Notes: generated by a model from the sequence alone, not told the origin. Shown: positions 32,459 through 43,477, counted from the stretch's first letter. The stretch is 64,000 nucleotides of DNA from Astragalus membranaceus (GCA_039519185.1 CM076847.1:76533747-76597746); one strand, 5' to 3'. Numbers and translations: made by a program.

Positions 32459-33160
32459 AGAAGGTAGTTCTAATAGTTGCAATTATGATAAGGATGAAAA
32501 GCTTACCTCAATGCATTGTATCATGTACCAATAATATAACAATAATAATTAATAATAATAATATAATAAATTTGGTACAAATAAAATAATAGTATAATAA
32601 TAGTAGTATTCCTGTTTTGTTAAGAGCTAAGGGAAATTGAAAAGGGCAAGCCCGTGCAGAGCATGAGTGTTAGAACTAGTAGTGATTATCCCTGATGCTT
32701 CAATTTGAACCTTTCCCCTTTGCTTTTCATTGTTTTTTTTACTCTTAATTTGTTGTTTATGTTTTTATGTTGGATTTTGTAGTGGTTCATGGGATTTTTG
32801 CTATTTGGAAGGAATGATGTTTTGTCTACGCTACACGGGATTGATGTTTTCTCTGCTCAATCTGGTATTGTTCACTCCTTAAGACTAATTGTTAAAAAAA
32901 TAGGGTTCAGAAGTTTATCATTCACATATCTTTCCATTTGGGAAAACAATTATCGATAAAGAAGAATTTTGTGATTTTTCCTAGCATGAATGGAGTCTTG
33001 CAGATCCACACCCTTATAAGGCGCACCTATCATTCACAAATCTTTGTTTAAATTGCTTCCAGATAAGCAGGAACGCAAAGTCATTCATCTGAAAACGTAA
33101 GTCATGCTTTTGGATGAAAAAAAAACAAAGTCATTAACATCTTCGTTTAAATTCAGTATA
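32459..33160. other. Non-coding DNA, unit 1
   Basis: ATA-rich stretch near 32530-32600, then ordinary AT-rich DNA. GGGCAAGCCCGTGCAGAGC followed by ACTAGTAG (32643-32681) looks superficially like a Helitron end, but I could not form its hairpin. Confidence 0.3.
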
Positions 33161-33446
33161 TGAACACAAAGTCTAATGAAAAAAGAATGGAAACTAAGTA
33201 AGTCATGCTTTCGGATCAAGTCTAGAGATGTGGGTCACCCACACTTGAGGGAGACATTTGATCAATTCGCAAAAGCAAGGGAATCGACATTTAATCTTTC
33301 ATGAAATGAAATTGTAAAATGTATATAAGTGTTTATTTGCTTCCTTCCTTTTGTCATCTTTGTAGTTGCATCACACGTGATTCTCGCTCTAATGAAGATC
33401 AAACTCACAGAATTTTTGTTTTTGTTTTTACATTTTAAAAGGTCTA
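33160..33446. repeat. Internal duplicate of 37229-37512
   Basis: From GAATGGAAACTA-GTAAGTCA through CATCACACGTGATTCTCGCT to TTTTAAAAGGT this segment is present twice in each 13.6-kb unit (33160 and 37229; 46768 and 52330). The 33-kb version carries a 42-bp piece of copia DNA (33213-33254) in place of the sequence seen at 37294-37322. Confidence 0.8.
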
Positions 33447-33670
33447 CTTTATTTATGCGAGTCACCACCTCAATTGACCTTCTCGTGACATTCTTCTTCA
33501 ACCATCTCACCCCATTGGGGATTAATCATATTTCTTTGAAACCTTCAAACTGATTTGTGCATAGCATAAACAATTAGAATTATTTTCATCATTTTTGTTA
33601 TATAATTATTTTGGTTTATGTATCTCGTTAGAGTGTTGTTTTTAAAGACTAAAATTAGGGATTTTTAACT

Positions 33671-34020
33671 GTTGGGAGTCCGGGGGAGCACCAGGAGCAA
33701 CAACGAGCTAATGACCAGGACAACCAAGAGACTTGGACACCACATCTCCACCCAAAATCTTAAGGCATTGAGTATATGGACCACCTCTCTTATATATCAT
33801 TTATTTAACTCATTCCTAGATGATATGGAATTAACCACTCACACTTGAATTCCTAACAATCTCTCCCTCAAGTGTGGGTGACCCACATCTCTAGACTTGA
33901 TCCAAACTAGGATCCACTTCCCGCTCCCCCATCATCAAGGCTCCTAACATATACACAACAATCATACCCATACCTTCTGTGTCCAATATGAAGCATGTAT
34001 GAATCAAAACGTTTTTACCA
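33671..34020 (-). mobile_element. Copia LTR plus 3' internal fragment, unit 1
   Basis: Matches the left part (27721-28071) of the deleted copia element: LTR from TGTTGGGAG to CCTAACA (33671-33859), then the polypurine-tract side. Similarity ends at GTTTTTACCAT, where the two places diverge. A fragment without a second LTR. Confidence 0.8.
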
Positions 34021-34169
34021 TAACCACATAAAGCTTGTTTCTCAGTCTTCCTTTATTGTAGAACGGAAGCTTTACAGTTCAAGTTTTTGGGTCTAGGTGG
34101 TTAATGGGAGAAAGATGAACAGAGTTTGGTATGATTATAAAGGGTTGTAAATAAAACTAATAAATAATT

Positions 34170-35586
34170 GGTTTAAATACGTTTTTACACCCTGCAAATA
34201 GGGGGTGTTTTACTTTTACCCCCTACAAAATTTTTTTTTTAAAAAAACACCTTGCAAAATTCACTTTTTTGGCGTTAGCCCTTCTGTTACTTCTCTGTTA
34301 CAAAAACAGCTGACGTGTCACACTGATGTCTTATTTGGCATTTATATTTTGTTTTCTTTTATTTTAATTGCTAACTGTATATATGCCACGTCATTAATCA
34401 TCATCATCATCTCTTGTCTTCTCTTCTCTTCTCTTCTCTTCTCATGTCTTCTCTTCTGGTTCACTCACAGTTTCCTCATCTTCTAATTTTTGATATAATC
34501 ATCATCATCATCCTCTATGAGTGGTGGAGGGAAAGATAAGACAACAAAAACTTCCACCATCGCTTTTTTCATCTTCATAACCCACAACAAAAATAATCAA
34601 ACTCAAACTCAAACTAAACCTTTCACAACATCACCAATCTCAGATCTTAAGAATTTCAACCTGGGTTTCAGTTAGTCTCAACATCACTGATCTCATCATA
34701 AAAATGAATTTGGGGATTCTGAATTTGGGTTTTAGGGTTTTTATGGATTTGGAGATTCTTCAATCTGGGTGTTGTTGTCGGTGTCAAGGAGGTGTGGCGT
34801 TGTTGTTGCTTCTTGTTGAGAAGAATGAGAGCACGATGGGGAGAGATAGAGAGAGGGGGAGGGGGGAGGAGAGATAAGGATCCGGATCCTTGAATCTTTG
34901 AAGCGCCTTCGTCTTCGTCTTCGGATTTTTGGCAATATGAGAAAATTTCTAACGAGAAAATTTGGGATCTGGAAAGGAGGGAGATGTCGATGACAGAGGA
35001 GGGGAGAGAGAAGGATGGAAATGGCGATGAGAGAGAGATGAAGAAGAAGAGAGCAGAAGTTATGGAGAATGGGGAAATTGGTGTTATGTGGGTTGAAGAA
35101 GAAGATGTGTTGGAGTGGTGTTATGTGGGAGGAGAGATAACGATTTCATTTTTGAGAGAGTGAGGTTGGAGATGATGAAGAGAGTGGTTGTGGTGTTAGC
35201 GGTGGTGTGAGTGGTGGTGTGTGAGTGGTGGTGGTGTTGGTGGTTGTGGTGTGGGTGAGAGAGAGAAGATGAAGCTGAGATGTTGAGGGAACAACAACAA
35301 CACAGAGAGAGATGAAGATGAAGAAAGATGGGTTTAGATAAAAAAAATTGTAGGGGGTAAAATTAAAACACCCCCTATTTGCAGGGGGTAAAAGCAAAGC
35401 CAAAACGTCAGCAAAGCCAGCTGGCAGTTCCGTTAGACACGTCAACAAACCACTAACGGAGACTTGACAGAAAGACTAATATCAAACAAAAAAAATTTGC
35501 AAGGTGTTTTTTAAAAAAAAAAAAAATTTGCAGGGGGTAAAAGCAAAACACCCCCTATTTGCAGGGGGTAAATACGTATTTAAACC
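34170..35586. mobile_element. MULE with long inverted repeats, unit 1
   Basis: TAAATAATT flanks both ends (34161-34169, 35587-35595), a perfect 9-bp target duplication. The ends GGTTTAAATACGTTTTTACA and, reversed, GGTTTAAATACGTATTTACC begin inverted repeats containing GCAAATAGGGGGTGTTTT, with a second set of GGGGGTAAAA blocks further in. The interior has TCTTCTC and GAGAGATG tracts and a stretch with ATGAATTTGGGGATTCTG that may be a captured leader; nothing I recognise as protein. Confidence 0.9.
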
Positions 35587-35757
35587 TAAATAATTTGATG
35601 CAAACTAGTGAACTGATCAATAGAGTTAAAGCCTAAAATTATAGTGGAAAGGTACCATCAAAGACTAATCGCAGCATTCAAATCAGAAAGAAACTAAACA
35701 CTGACATCTTTAGCTGGCTTTAAACAAAAGTTTAATCTACACCGAGTTGATACAAAC

Positions 35758-35850
35758 CTCGACTTTTTCAAGTTGAGTTGTTGGTTCATGAGGTGGAGCC
35801 TGCAGCTTCGACTTCCCTTTGAGTGCAGAAGTCAATCCCACCTTCTCTCT
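35758..35850 (-). pseudogene. Captured exon of unknown host gene, unit 1
   Basis: The minus strand has a clean internal exon: acceptor TTTTTTGTACAG, then 93 nt (31 codons, all open) reading REKVGLTSALKGKSKLQAPP and HEPTTQLEKVE, then donor GTTTGT. I do not recognise the protein. It lies beside other captured exons on the same strand. Confidence 0.4.
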
Positions 35851-36082
35851 CTGTACAAAAAAACATTAAAAGAATCTTGAACTTGAACCAACTAAATAAG
35901 AATCTCAAACAAGCATTGTATCTTAGCTCACCAACAATGATGTCAGGTAGGGAAAGTAGCAAATATAGAAGTAAGATTTGGCTTCTCTAAAGTTAGCAGC
36001 TCACCTAGCAGTAAGATTAAAATTGTTTACTTCAGTAATGTGAGAAAATTGTCATATGCAAGATATTTTATGGCACATGTAC

Positions 36083-36147
36083 CTGAAGTTGTACTGAAAT
36101 GATTTCAAGTACTCAATTGCCTTTTCTAACATTGATGCTTTGTCTGT
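36083..36147 (-). pseudogene. Captured PIF-type bHLH exon, unit 1
   Basis: The minus strand has acceptor GTATGTGCAG, 65 nt reading QTDKASMLEKAIEYLKSFQY, and donor GTACATG. This is the short exon encoding the end of the basic helix-loop-helix domain in phytochrome-interacting-factor-like proteins (family pattern KxDKASMLDEAIEYLKSLQ). The neighbouring bHLH exons are missing, so it is a captured fragment, not a gene. Confidence 0.65.
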
Positions 36148-36285
36148 CTGCACATACATCCCTTACTCCGTTTTCAAACTACTGTAATCAATCTTATAAA
36201 ATGGAAAATCTTTTTTTACACTCCTGCATTTTGACTTTTTCACCTGATCTAAATCTAGTTCAGTTTATTTCTGCATCAGCTATAA

Positions 36286-36700
36286 TCACGTAAATCTTTG
36301 TAGTGATAAATTAAGTTTTCTTACCAAATGTGTCTTTTGCTTCCACTCCAATATGTCCACTGTCAACTCTATCAACAAAGATAAGTAGTGATAAATAGGC
36401 AAAGAGATATTGTTTTGCCAAGTAGAAATTGCATATATTTTTGAGCCATGTTTGAAGTTAATTTCCTTGGCAAAGCATGCTTGAAGTTTCCTTTGCAAAA
36501 CTAACAGCCAAAGTATCTTTCGTCCAATTTATCCCACTACTTCGTACCACCTTTGCAAAACTAACAGCCAAAGTATCTTTCCTCCAATCAGCAACTCCTA
36601 ACAAGATAGGTAGCTGAGTAACGGGGAAATGCAAGCTCAATGTTAAAGTATAAATTATATTTTGCACAATTTAAGGTTCATGCAATCGGATGGGGTACCC
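36286..36700 (-). other. Further exon-like fragments, unit 1
   Basis: At 36340-36385 the minus strand has an acceptor-like TTGATAG, then VDSGHIGVEAKDTF, then a GTAAGA donor. At 36490-36590 the 40-bp block GCAAAACTAACAGCCAAAGT plus ATCTTTC is duplicated 59 bp apart, reading WRKDTLAVSFAK twice on the minus strand. Neither is identified. They may be more captured exons. Confidence 0.3.
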
Positions 36701-37228
36701 AAACTTGATTTCTGGGCCCGTGTGTGCTCCTTCTTTGGGATTCTGTTCATTTATGTTCCTGAAGGTTTGAGTATAGCGGTAAGCTGGTATATTAATTCAT
36801 TAATCCCTGTGTATATGGCTTTTTTGTTGGAAACTACCGACCGATTCTTATTGGTCCTTCTGAAACAAGGCGAGATTTCAATGCGCCATTAATGAAAATA
36901 ACCTACCGACGACATATTCCGCCGGAAACAAAAGAATTACCAATCGAAATAATTCCGTAAGTAACTCTCATAGGTACAAAACATTCTTCTTGTTGTGTTT
37001 GGTGTCCTAATTTTTAAACCATGATATCTCTTGAATCGACTAACTTTTTATCCTTGAATCAAATATGTTTTTAAAATAGAAATTTGTTATCTAAACTTAA
37101 ATATTAATAAATCCAAGTTATCAATTTGAAATTTTAAATTCAAATTATCAGTTTGTTTCTAGATTAGAGAATAATTTGACTTTTTTAGAATAATTTTAAA
37201 TTCAAATTCTACTTAGTTTCCATTCTTT
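36701..37228. other. Non-coding DNA, unit 1
   Basis: Holds the point (about 36800-36808, after TTCATTAATC) where unit 2 carries 1.48 kb not present here. Otherwise AT-rich, with nothing recognised. Confidence 0.3.
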
Positions 37229-37699
37229 TTTCATTCATCTGAAGAATGGTAATGAGAAAAGAATGGAAACTACGTAAGTCATGCTTTCGGATGCTAGTAG
37301 CAAGTATGAGTCATATATGAATTGACATTTGATCAATTCCCAAAAGCAAGGGAATCAACATTTAATCTTTCATGAAATGAAATTGTTAAATGTATATCAG
37401 TGTCTATTTGCTTCCTTCCTTTTGTCATCTTTGTAGTTGCATCACACGTGATTCTCGCTCTAATGAAGATCAAACTCACACAATTTTTGTTTTTGTTTTT
37501 ACTTTTTAAAAGGTTTCTACTTTTCTAGAATTTGACTTATGCCTCTTGCTTAATAATGATATATGTGGTTTCTGCTTAGCATGCTTTGCCTTCTTTTATT
37601 AATTGTCATGTGGGATACCTTTTTTTAAGCACCCATTTAGCTTCTGGACACAAATTGTAATTTTGGCTTATTTTTTTTCAATACAGTTTTTTATGTCTA

Positions 37700-37905
37700 A
37701 TAATCAAAGACATTTGGTCCCTCAATTTTAAAAAATTAAAGACATTTGGTCCCCCAATTTTAAAAAATCAAAGACATTTGGTCCCTCTTTGGACTAAATG
37801 TATTTGATTTTTTAAAATAGGGGGACCAAATGTCCGAGTTTTAAAATAGAGGGACCAAATGTCTGAATTTTTGAAAATAGGGGGACCAAAACTATAATTT
37901 AGCCT
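37700..37905. mobile_element. Foldback MITE, unit 1
   Basis: AAAGACATTTGGTCCCTC occurs three times on the left and GAGGGACCAAATGTC-type copies three times reversed on the right. The whole could form a hairpin of about 100-bp arms. A GGCTAA-type end is seen at the right (TTTAGCC). A unit 2 copy lies at about 52786-52990. Confidence 0.7.
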
Positions 37906-38507
37906 AGTATCTATTATGACGCACCAATAGTCGGATCGATTTGCTACAATTTAGAGTGAAAAGTAATCATCACCTAATTCTTTATAACTATGATTTTCAC
38001 ACACCTCAAATTTTTCAATACCTATTCAACACTTTAGTTTCTCTCTATCTTTCTCTTCCTATCACATTTTTCGTATCACTCTATATTTCTTTCTCTCTAG
38101 GTGTTTGAGGGGATCATCGTGTCCACAAGTCATTATCTAATTCTTTAATATCAAACTACAATTTATAGCTAGTGTATTAATTTGGGCCAATGCACATATC
38201 ACTCTTAGCCTATTTTGACTTTATTTGAAGATTAATATGATATATACTCCAATACATAATATATTAACATAATTATGTCATTATCTAATTTTTAAAATCA
38301 AACTACAATTTATAGCTAGTGTGTTAATTTGGGCCAATGCACATATCACTCTTAGCCTCTTTTGACTCTAGATTAATATAATATATACTCCAATACATAA
38401 TATATTAACATAATTATGCCATCAACAAAAAAATTTCCCATGTCCTTTTTACTATAAAAGCATGTCTTATTTCTTCGATTTTTATCCATTACAACACAAG
38501 CCAAGAC
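37906..38507 (+). promoter_or_regulatory. Upstream region of copy C
   Basis: Contains the conserved ATTATGACGCACCAATAGT box (about 37916) and GTGAAAAGTAATCAT. Then a block of about 150 bp (AAACTACAATTTATAGCTAG through CTCTTAGCCT) is duplicated at 38152 and 38301. The TATA box ACTATAAAAG lies at about 38450. Confidence 0.55.
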
Positions 38508-38960
38508 ATGGCCTATACAGTCACTAGCAATATTACTCCTGCTTAGTGTTATGAGCATCACCACTTCACTGTTGGCTAACTACAAACAACCCACTTATGA
38601 ACTTTCAACCGAGAAAGAGCCTCTCACTAAGAAAACAGTACACTATAATCCAAAACTTTTGTCTTCATTAGCCGCGGCTAAAATCCCACCTTGGCACTGG
38701 GCCCTACTTACAGATCGTCAAAAAATTGAACTACAAACTCACGTAGAAAGCAGAACACTATAAGTCCAAACCTTCCCAAAACACCACCTTGGCATTGGGC
38801 CCCACCTAAAGAGGACGACGGAACCACACCTAAACCAATACCAATATCTTTACCCACAGGGTAAGACAAAATTAAACTACAAACTAAGAAAGAGCTGCTC
38901 ACGGAAAAAACAAGACACTATAATCCCAAAACTTTGTCCTTATTAGTCGGTATGCTAAAA
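38508..38960 (+). pseudogene. Copy C of the secreted-protein gene, broken
   Basis: The ATG at 38508 is in the conserved CAAGACATGGCC context, but two bases are lost just after it relative to the other copies. The signal-peptide frame therefore stops after 12 codons. The rest of the frame is still legible from 38551: NYKQPTYEL, then KTVHYNPKLLSSLAAAKIPP with WHWALL, a stop at 38761, then KTPPWHWAPPKED and KTRHYNPKTLSLL in a further frame. Three repeat units, at least two frame breaks and a stop. This copy was deleted from unit 2. Confidence 0.85.
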
Positions 38961-39629
38961 ATAAGATTTGTGTTTCTCATATGTATGATGATATTTAAAT
39001 AAGGGCTTTATGCGCCTATGTGCAATACCTCTTATCTTTGTTTCAGCAACTATATTTTATATTTTGTAATGTCGATTAGCTAAACAAAATGTGCCTTACA
39101 TATTATCAAAAAAAATATGCCTTAAATCTTTTTGTGTCCATATTTATTGAATAATATATATTATATATTAATAAACTAGGAAAGCTATACGAGTCATATA
39201 ATATTAGTTAGATGTTATATTTTTCAGCAAAAATGTGAACTCTAAGTTTGATAATTTATGGTAATTTTTTTTCTAATACATTATTATTTCATTAAATCTT
39301 TGAAGGTACAATCAAACTTTTAGTAGAAAATACCTTTTGATTGGAATAAAACTATTAATTAAAAGAGTAAAACAAATTTAGTAATTATAAATTTACTTTA
39401 TTATAATCTTTGTTAACCGAGTGATAGTATTATATATAGATCCATTTTCTAAATGTATTTTGATAAAAAAGTTGTTTTGAAAAGTATACATTCAAATTTC
39501 TCTTACATCTGTGATTGCACGTAATTCCCTTAATCACTTGATAATTATAAGATAAGAGTAATTATAAATTTAACACTCACATACGTATACAATGTTTTAA
39601 GATTGACGATGATGATAAAAGAGATGCTC
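38961..39629. other. 3' flank of copy C
   Basis: AT-rich, with TATGCGCCTATGTG and a poly-A-signal-like AATAAGGGC. Matches the 3' flank of genes D and D' with small deletions. From about 39133 it is also present in unit 2. Confidence 0.5.
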
Positions 39630-40400
39630 GCATTACAATCTTTTTACACGTTCTTTTTAACACATTCTCTTTCACTATTTGAAATTCATGAGTCATGCAA
39701 AATGTATATGGGACCCACATGAGGTAGTGGAACTCATTTCAGCACTAAATAGGAGATTATTATTAGTCTCTAGATCTCTAATCACTTGTGCAAAACTTTA
39801 TCCACTTTCTGGAGTGAGTTATGAAGAGAAATAACAATCATTTGCTTGAAGATTAATTCAAAACAAGCGATAATAAAGATATACCTTGTTTTTTGGCATT
39901 CACTACGCCAGTTGAGCCTATGACAGTGCATAAAAGCGCTGTATATTCTAGTGTTATCATAGGTTGTAACAACGCTTTTACGCCACACAAAAGCCTTGTT
40001 ATATGATACCTTTGGCAACGCTTTTTTCATTTTCAAACGCCATTAAACCTCAATTTGGACAACGCATATGCATTTAGAGTTTAAAAAGCGTTGCTGTAAG
40101 TTTCTATAGACAACACTTTTGTCTTATAAGGCGCTGTTACAAGTTCCTATAGAATCCCCAAAAGCAATTGATCAAACACCTAAACGAGCTAAAATCTTTT
40201 GCAAAAAATGACACATATACTACTATAAGCGTCATAATCCAGCACTTGAGTCTTCCCTGTTGGGCATAACACCAATTTCTCTTTCGCTTCAAAATTTACA
40301 ACACAATATGCCCAATGTCTCCACTTGGCTTCTATTTTATATCTCTTTTTTCCCACAAAAACTTGATAAAAAATATGCCACATTCAGCTTGTCCTACATG
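39630..40400. repeat. Shared downstream block, copy after C
   Basis: The most complete copy: TTTTTACACGTTCTTTTTAA, GGGACCCACATGAGGTAGTG, TTGTGCAAAACTTTATCCAC, then CACTACGCCAGTTGAGCC with an extra insert of about 240 bp (GCGCTGT/ACAACGC pairs, 39905-40135). It continues through AAATGACACATATACTAC to GCCACATTCAGC. On the minus strand it has a 64-codon open frame in the last part (40383-40189), seen again at 54496-54302. Confidence 0.65.
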
Positions 40401-41497
40401 ATATTACGAGCACATTAAAAGTAGAATACCAGTTACCCATGTAACCTTCAAACCGATTTGTTAACTATGAAGACGTAAAAAAAACTATGAAATGTCTAAT
40501 ATTTTAAATTTATATTAAACATGTTATCCAACATCTATATCAAAAGATAGATAAAATTAGTATTGAACATTTGTGGTCATATTTTAATGTCTACGTAATC
40601 AAAAAAGAGTGTCTACTATAAGGGAAAGTTAACCATTATTTAATTCTTTACAACTAAGATTTTTGAACACCTCAAATTTTTTGCAACCTATTCAACACCC
40701 TATTTTTTCTCCGCCTATGACTGTAATCATAGGTAGTCATTTTGTAAACTATGAAGACATAAAAAAAACTATGAAAGGTCAAGAACATGTGTCCAATATT
40801 TAAAATAATAAACATGTTATCCAACACCTATATCAAAAGATAGATAAAAATAGTATTGAGTGTTTGCAGTCATCTTTTAATGTCTACTATGACTTGTAAC
40901 CCCAAAAAAGTATCCATTATGACGCACCAAGAGTTAGATCGATTTTGCCAAAGTTTTGAGTGAAAAGTAACCATTTTTAATAGGCAATGTTAGTTGTTAG
41001 TTGTTAGAGGGGTGGTGGTAATGTTAGTTTTCAGGGTTTGAACTCTGGATCTCCTTCTTAAACTCCTTCGGTATCTCTTAGCTCGCCGACTGAAAAGTAA
41101 CCACTATCTAATTCTTTTTTTTACCGAACATTATCTAATTATCTAATTCTTTACATCTATGTGTTTTGAACACCTAAAATTTTTCAATACCTATAAACAC
41201 CTTACTTTCTTTTTACCTATGTCTTCCTATCACGTCCCTTACCTATCACATTTTTCATATCACTCTCTATTACTTTCTCTATATCTAGGTGCTTGAGAGG
41301 TTCGAGGTGTCCACAAATTATTATCTAATTCTTTAATATCATACTTCTTATAGCTAGTGTGTTAATTTGGGCCAATGCACATATCACTCTTAGCCTCTAT
41401 TGGCTTTATTTGAAGATTAATATCATATATACTCCAATACATAATATATTAACATATAATTGATGTCATTAACAAAAAAAAATTCCCATGTCTTTTA
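40401..41497 (+). promoter_or_regulatory. Upstream region of gene D
   Basis: Contains the conserved ATTATGACGCACCAAGAGT box (about 40918) and GTGAAAAGTAACCAT. A block (GTCTACTATGACTTGTAA) is repeated at 40597 and 40888 in diverged form. No gene on either strand. Confidence 0.5.
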
Positions 41498-41506
41498 CTA
41501 TAAAAG
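41498..41506 (+). promoter_or_regulatory. TATA box of gene D
   Basis: CTATAAAAG, about 48 bp upstream of the ATG. Confidence 0.7.
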
Positions 41507-41553
41507 CACGCCTTATTCTTTCGATTTTTATCCATTACAAGACAAGCCAAGAC

Positions 41554-42057
41554 ATGGCCTCTATACATTCACTAGCAATATTATTCCTACTTAGTGTTAT
41601 GAGCGTCACCACTTCAGTGTTGGCTAATTACAAACAACCCACTTATGAACTTCCAATTACGAAAGAGCTGCTCACAGAGAAAACAATACACTATAATTCC
41701 AAACTTTTGTCTTCATTAGCCGCCACCAAAACCCCACCTTGGCATTGGGCCCTAACTAAAGACGACAAAGAAATTGACCTACAAATTGAGAAAGAGCTGC
41801 TCATGGAGAAAACAGTACACTATAATCCCAAATCTTTGTCTTTATTAGTCAAAGAAACCCCGCCTTGGCACTGGGCCCCACCTAAAGACGACGAACCCGG
41901 CAAAAAAGTTGACCGTCCAAAACCAATAATACCAATACCAATTGAGAAAAAGCCGCTCAGAGAGAAAACAAGATACTATAATCCCAAATCTTTGTCCTTA
42001 TTAGCCGCCAAACCCCTCTTTGGCACTGGGCCCCACCTGAAAAAAATATATAATTAA
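41554..42057 (+). CDS. Gene D: secreted repeat protein with HYNPK...PPWHW units
   Basis: A 167-residue protein. Residues 1-24 are a signal peptide (MASIHSLAILFLLSVMSVTT/SVLA); the mature start NYKQPTYELP is PRP-like. Three units follow, each KELL-EKT-HYNPK-LSLL...TPPWHWAPPKDD: residues 37-73, 79-113 and 131-167. The last unit loses one base in its PPWHW part, so the C-terminus is out of the repeat frame (PLFGTGPHLKKIYN). No Cys, no domain that I recognise. Charged spacers (KDDE) lie between aromatic/proline cores, as in precursors cut into small peptides, but that is inference. I start at 41554 because of the TATA spacing and the conserved CAAGACATGGCC; a longer frame open to 41488 would begin upstream of or at the TATA box. 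No intron. Confidence 0.8.
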   Translation: MASIHSLAILFLLSVMSVTTSVLANYKQPTYELPITKELLTEKTIHYNSKLLSSLAATKTPPWHWALTKDDKEIDLQIEKELLMEKTVHYNPKSLSLLVKETPPWHWAPPKDDEPGKKVDRPKPIIPIPIEKKPLREKTRYYNPKSLSLLAAKPLFGTGPHLKKIYN

Positions 42058-42559
42058 TCAAAGTGATATATCTATTTTTGTATGTTAAAAATAAGAATTG
42101 TGTTTCTCATATGTATGAAGATATTTAAAATAAGGCTTTATGCCTATGGGTTACCTTATATATGTTTCAGCAACTATATTTTATAATGTCGACTAGCTAA
42201 ATAAAATTAAACGTGCCTTACATATGGTAATTTTTTTCTAATACATTATTATTTCATTAAATCTTTGAAGGTACAATCAAACTTTTTGTACAAAGTACCT
42301 TTTCATAGGAATAAAACTATTAATTAGAAGAGTAAAAGAAATTTAGTAACTATAGATTTACTTTATTATAATTTCTTTTAACCAATTAAGTGATAGTCTG
42401 ATATGCATTTTCTAAATGTATTTTAGTAAAACAATTGTTTTAGGAAGTAACATCCAAATTTATCTTACATACTTGATAATTATATGAATTATATGATAGG
42501 AATAATTATAACTTTACACTCATACACGTATACAATGTTTTAAGATTGATGATATGATA
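42058..42559. other. 3' flank of gene D
   Basis: AT-rich, including AAATAAGGCTTTATGCC, a likely polyadenylation region. Matches the flank of C and D'. Confidence 0.5.
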
Positions 42560-43019
42560 AGAGATGCTCACATTACAATCTTTTTACACGTACTTTTTAA
42601 CACAATCTCATTCATTATTTAAAATTCATATAAGTCGTAAAAAATGTATATCGGACCCACATGAGTTAGTGGAACTCCTTTGAATTTCACCACTAAATAG
42701 AATTTTATTAATAGTGTCTACATCTCCCATCATCTGTGCAAAACGTTTTCCACTTTCTGAGATGAGTTATATAAAGAGAAATAACAATCACTTGCTAAAA
42801 GATTAATACAAAACAAGGGATAAATACATACCATGTTTTTTTGGCAGTGTTCACACCTAGTTGATTTAGAGACTCCCAAAAAGTAATTGATCAGAATCCT
42901 CTAGGAGATAAAACCTTCTGCAAAAAATGACACATATACTACTACAAGCCTCATAATCTAGCACTTGAGTCTCCTATTGAGCATAGCACCACTTTCTCTT
43001 TTGCTTAAAATTTACAACA
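42560..43019. repeat. Shared downstream block after D, cut by the gypsy element
   Basis: Same order of motifs as at 39630 without the 240-bp insert. It ends at AAATTTACAACA, where the other copies continue CAATATGCC. The gypsy LTR starts at 43020, so that element inserted into the block. Confidence 0.8.
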
Positions 43020-43424
43020 TGTTCTGGACTGAGCCGAAAGCCCACTCTGGCTTAGACTGGCGAAAGCCGGCCCATAAACAAGATCAGAGGCCAAACCTTG
43101 CAAAATCAACGGTTCAGATCGATCCTCGCAGAGACTCGCATGATTAACGGCCGAGATCGACCACGCTAATCCAAGGGCCAGCGCTGCCCCTCTAACACTA
43201 TATAAAGGAGTACTGTTCACACTGAGAGGTACACTTTTTACCCATATCGTTACTCTGCTCACAATCTCACACTCTTACTCTACTGACTTGGGCGTCGGAG
43301 TGACGTTGCAGGTATAACCCGGGCAGAGCTCAGAATACGACCAGACATCAAATATCAACTCAACTCATACATTCGAGTTGAAGACTCACTCACGGCCGTT
43401 TCCTTGGGCGAGCACTTCAGTTCA
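43020..43424 (+). repeat. 5' LTR of gypsy element, unit 1
   Basis: 405 bp from TGTTCTGGACTGAGCC to CACTTCAGTTCA, with a TATATAAAGG box at 43199. Unit 2 has the same LTR at 57140-57540. Confidence 0.85.
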
Positions 43425-43442
43425 TTGGCAACCATAGTGGGA
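43425..43442 (+). other. Primer-binding site, unit 1
   Basis: TTGGCAACCATAGTGGGA directly follows the LTR; it resembles the TTGGCRCCCACCGTGGG type of Tat-lineage elements. Confidence 0.6.
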
Positions 43443-43477
43443 GATCCGTCTCCAGACGTTATCCCACCTTTGTTCCG

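Noticed and set aside
32643..32690. CCCGTGCAGAGC...ACTAGT as another Helitron end
   Set aside because: The hairpin arms do not pair well and the spacing to CTAG is wrong.
34741..35448. Frames inside the MULE (Arg-, Ser- or Thr-rich)
   Set aside because: They derive from purine/pyrimidine tracts and repeats in the MULE interior; not alike between strands and not a known protein.
41488..41553. N-terminal extension of gene D to an upstream ATG-like codon
   Set aside because: It would start upstream of or at the TATA box. The ATG at 41554 has the conserved context and the signal peptide right after it.
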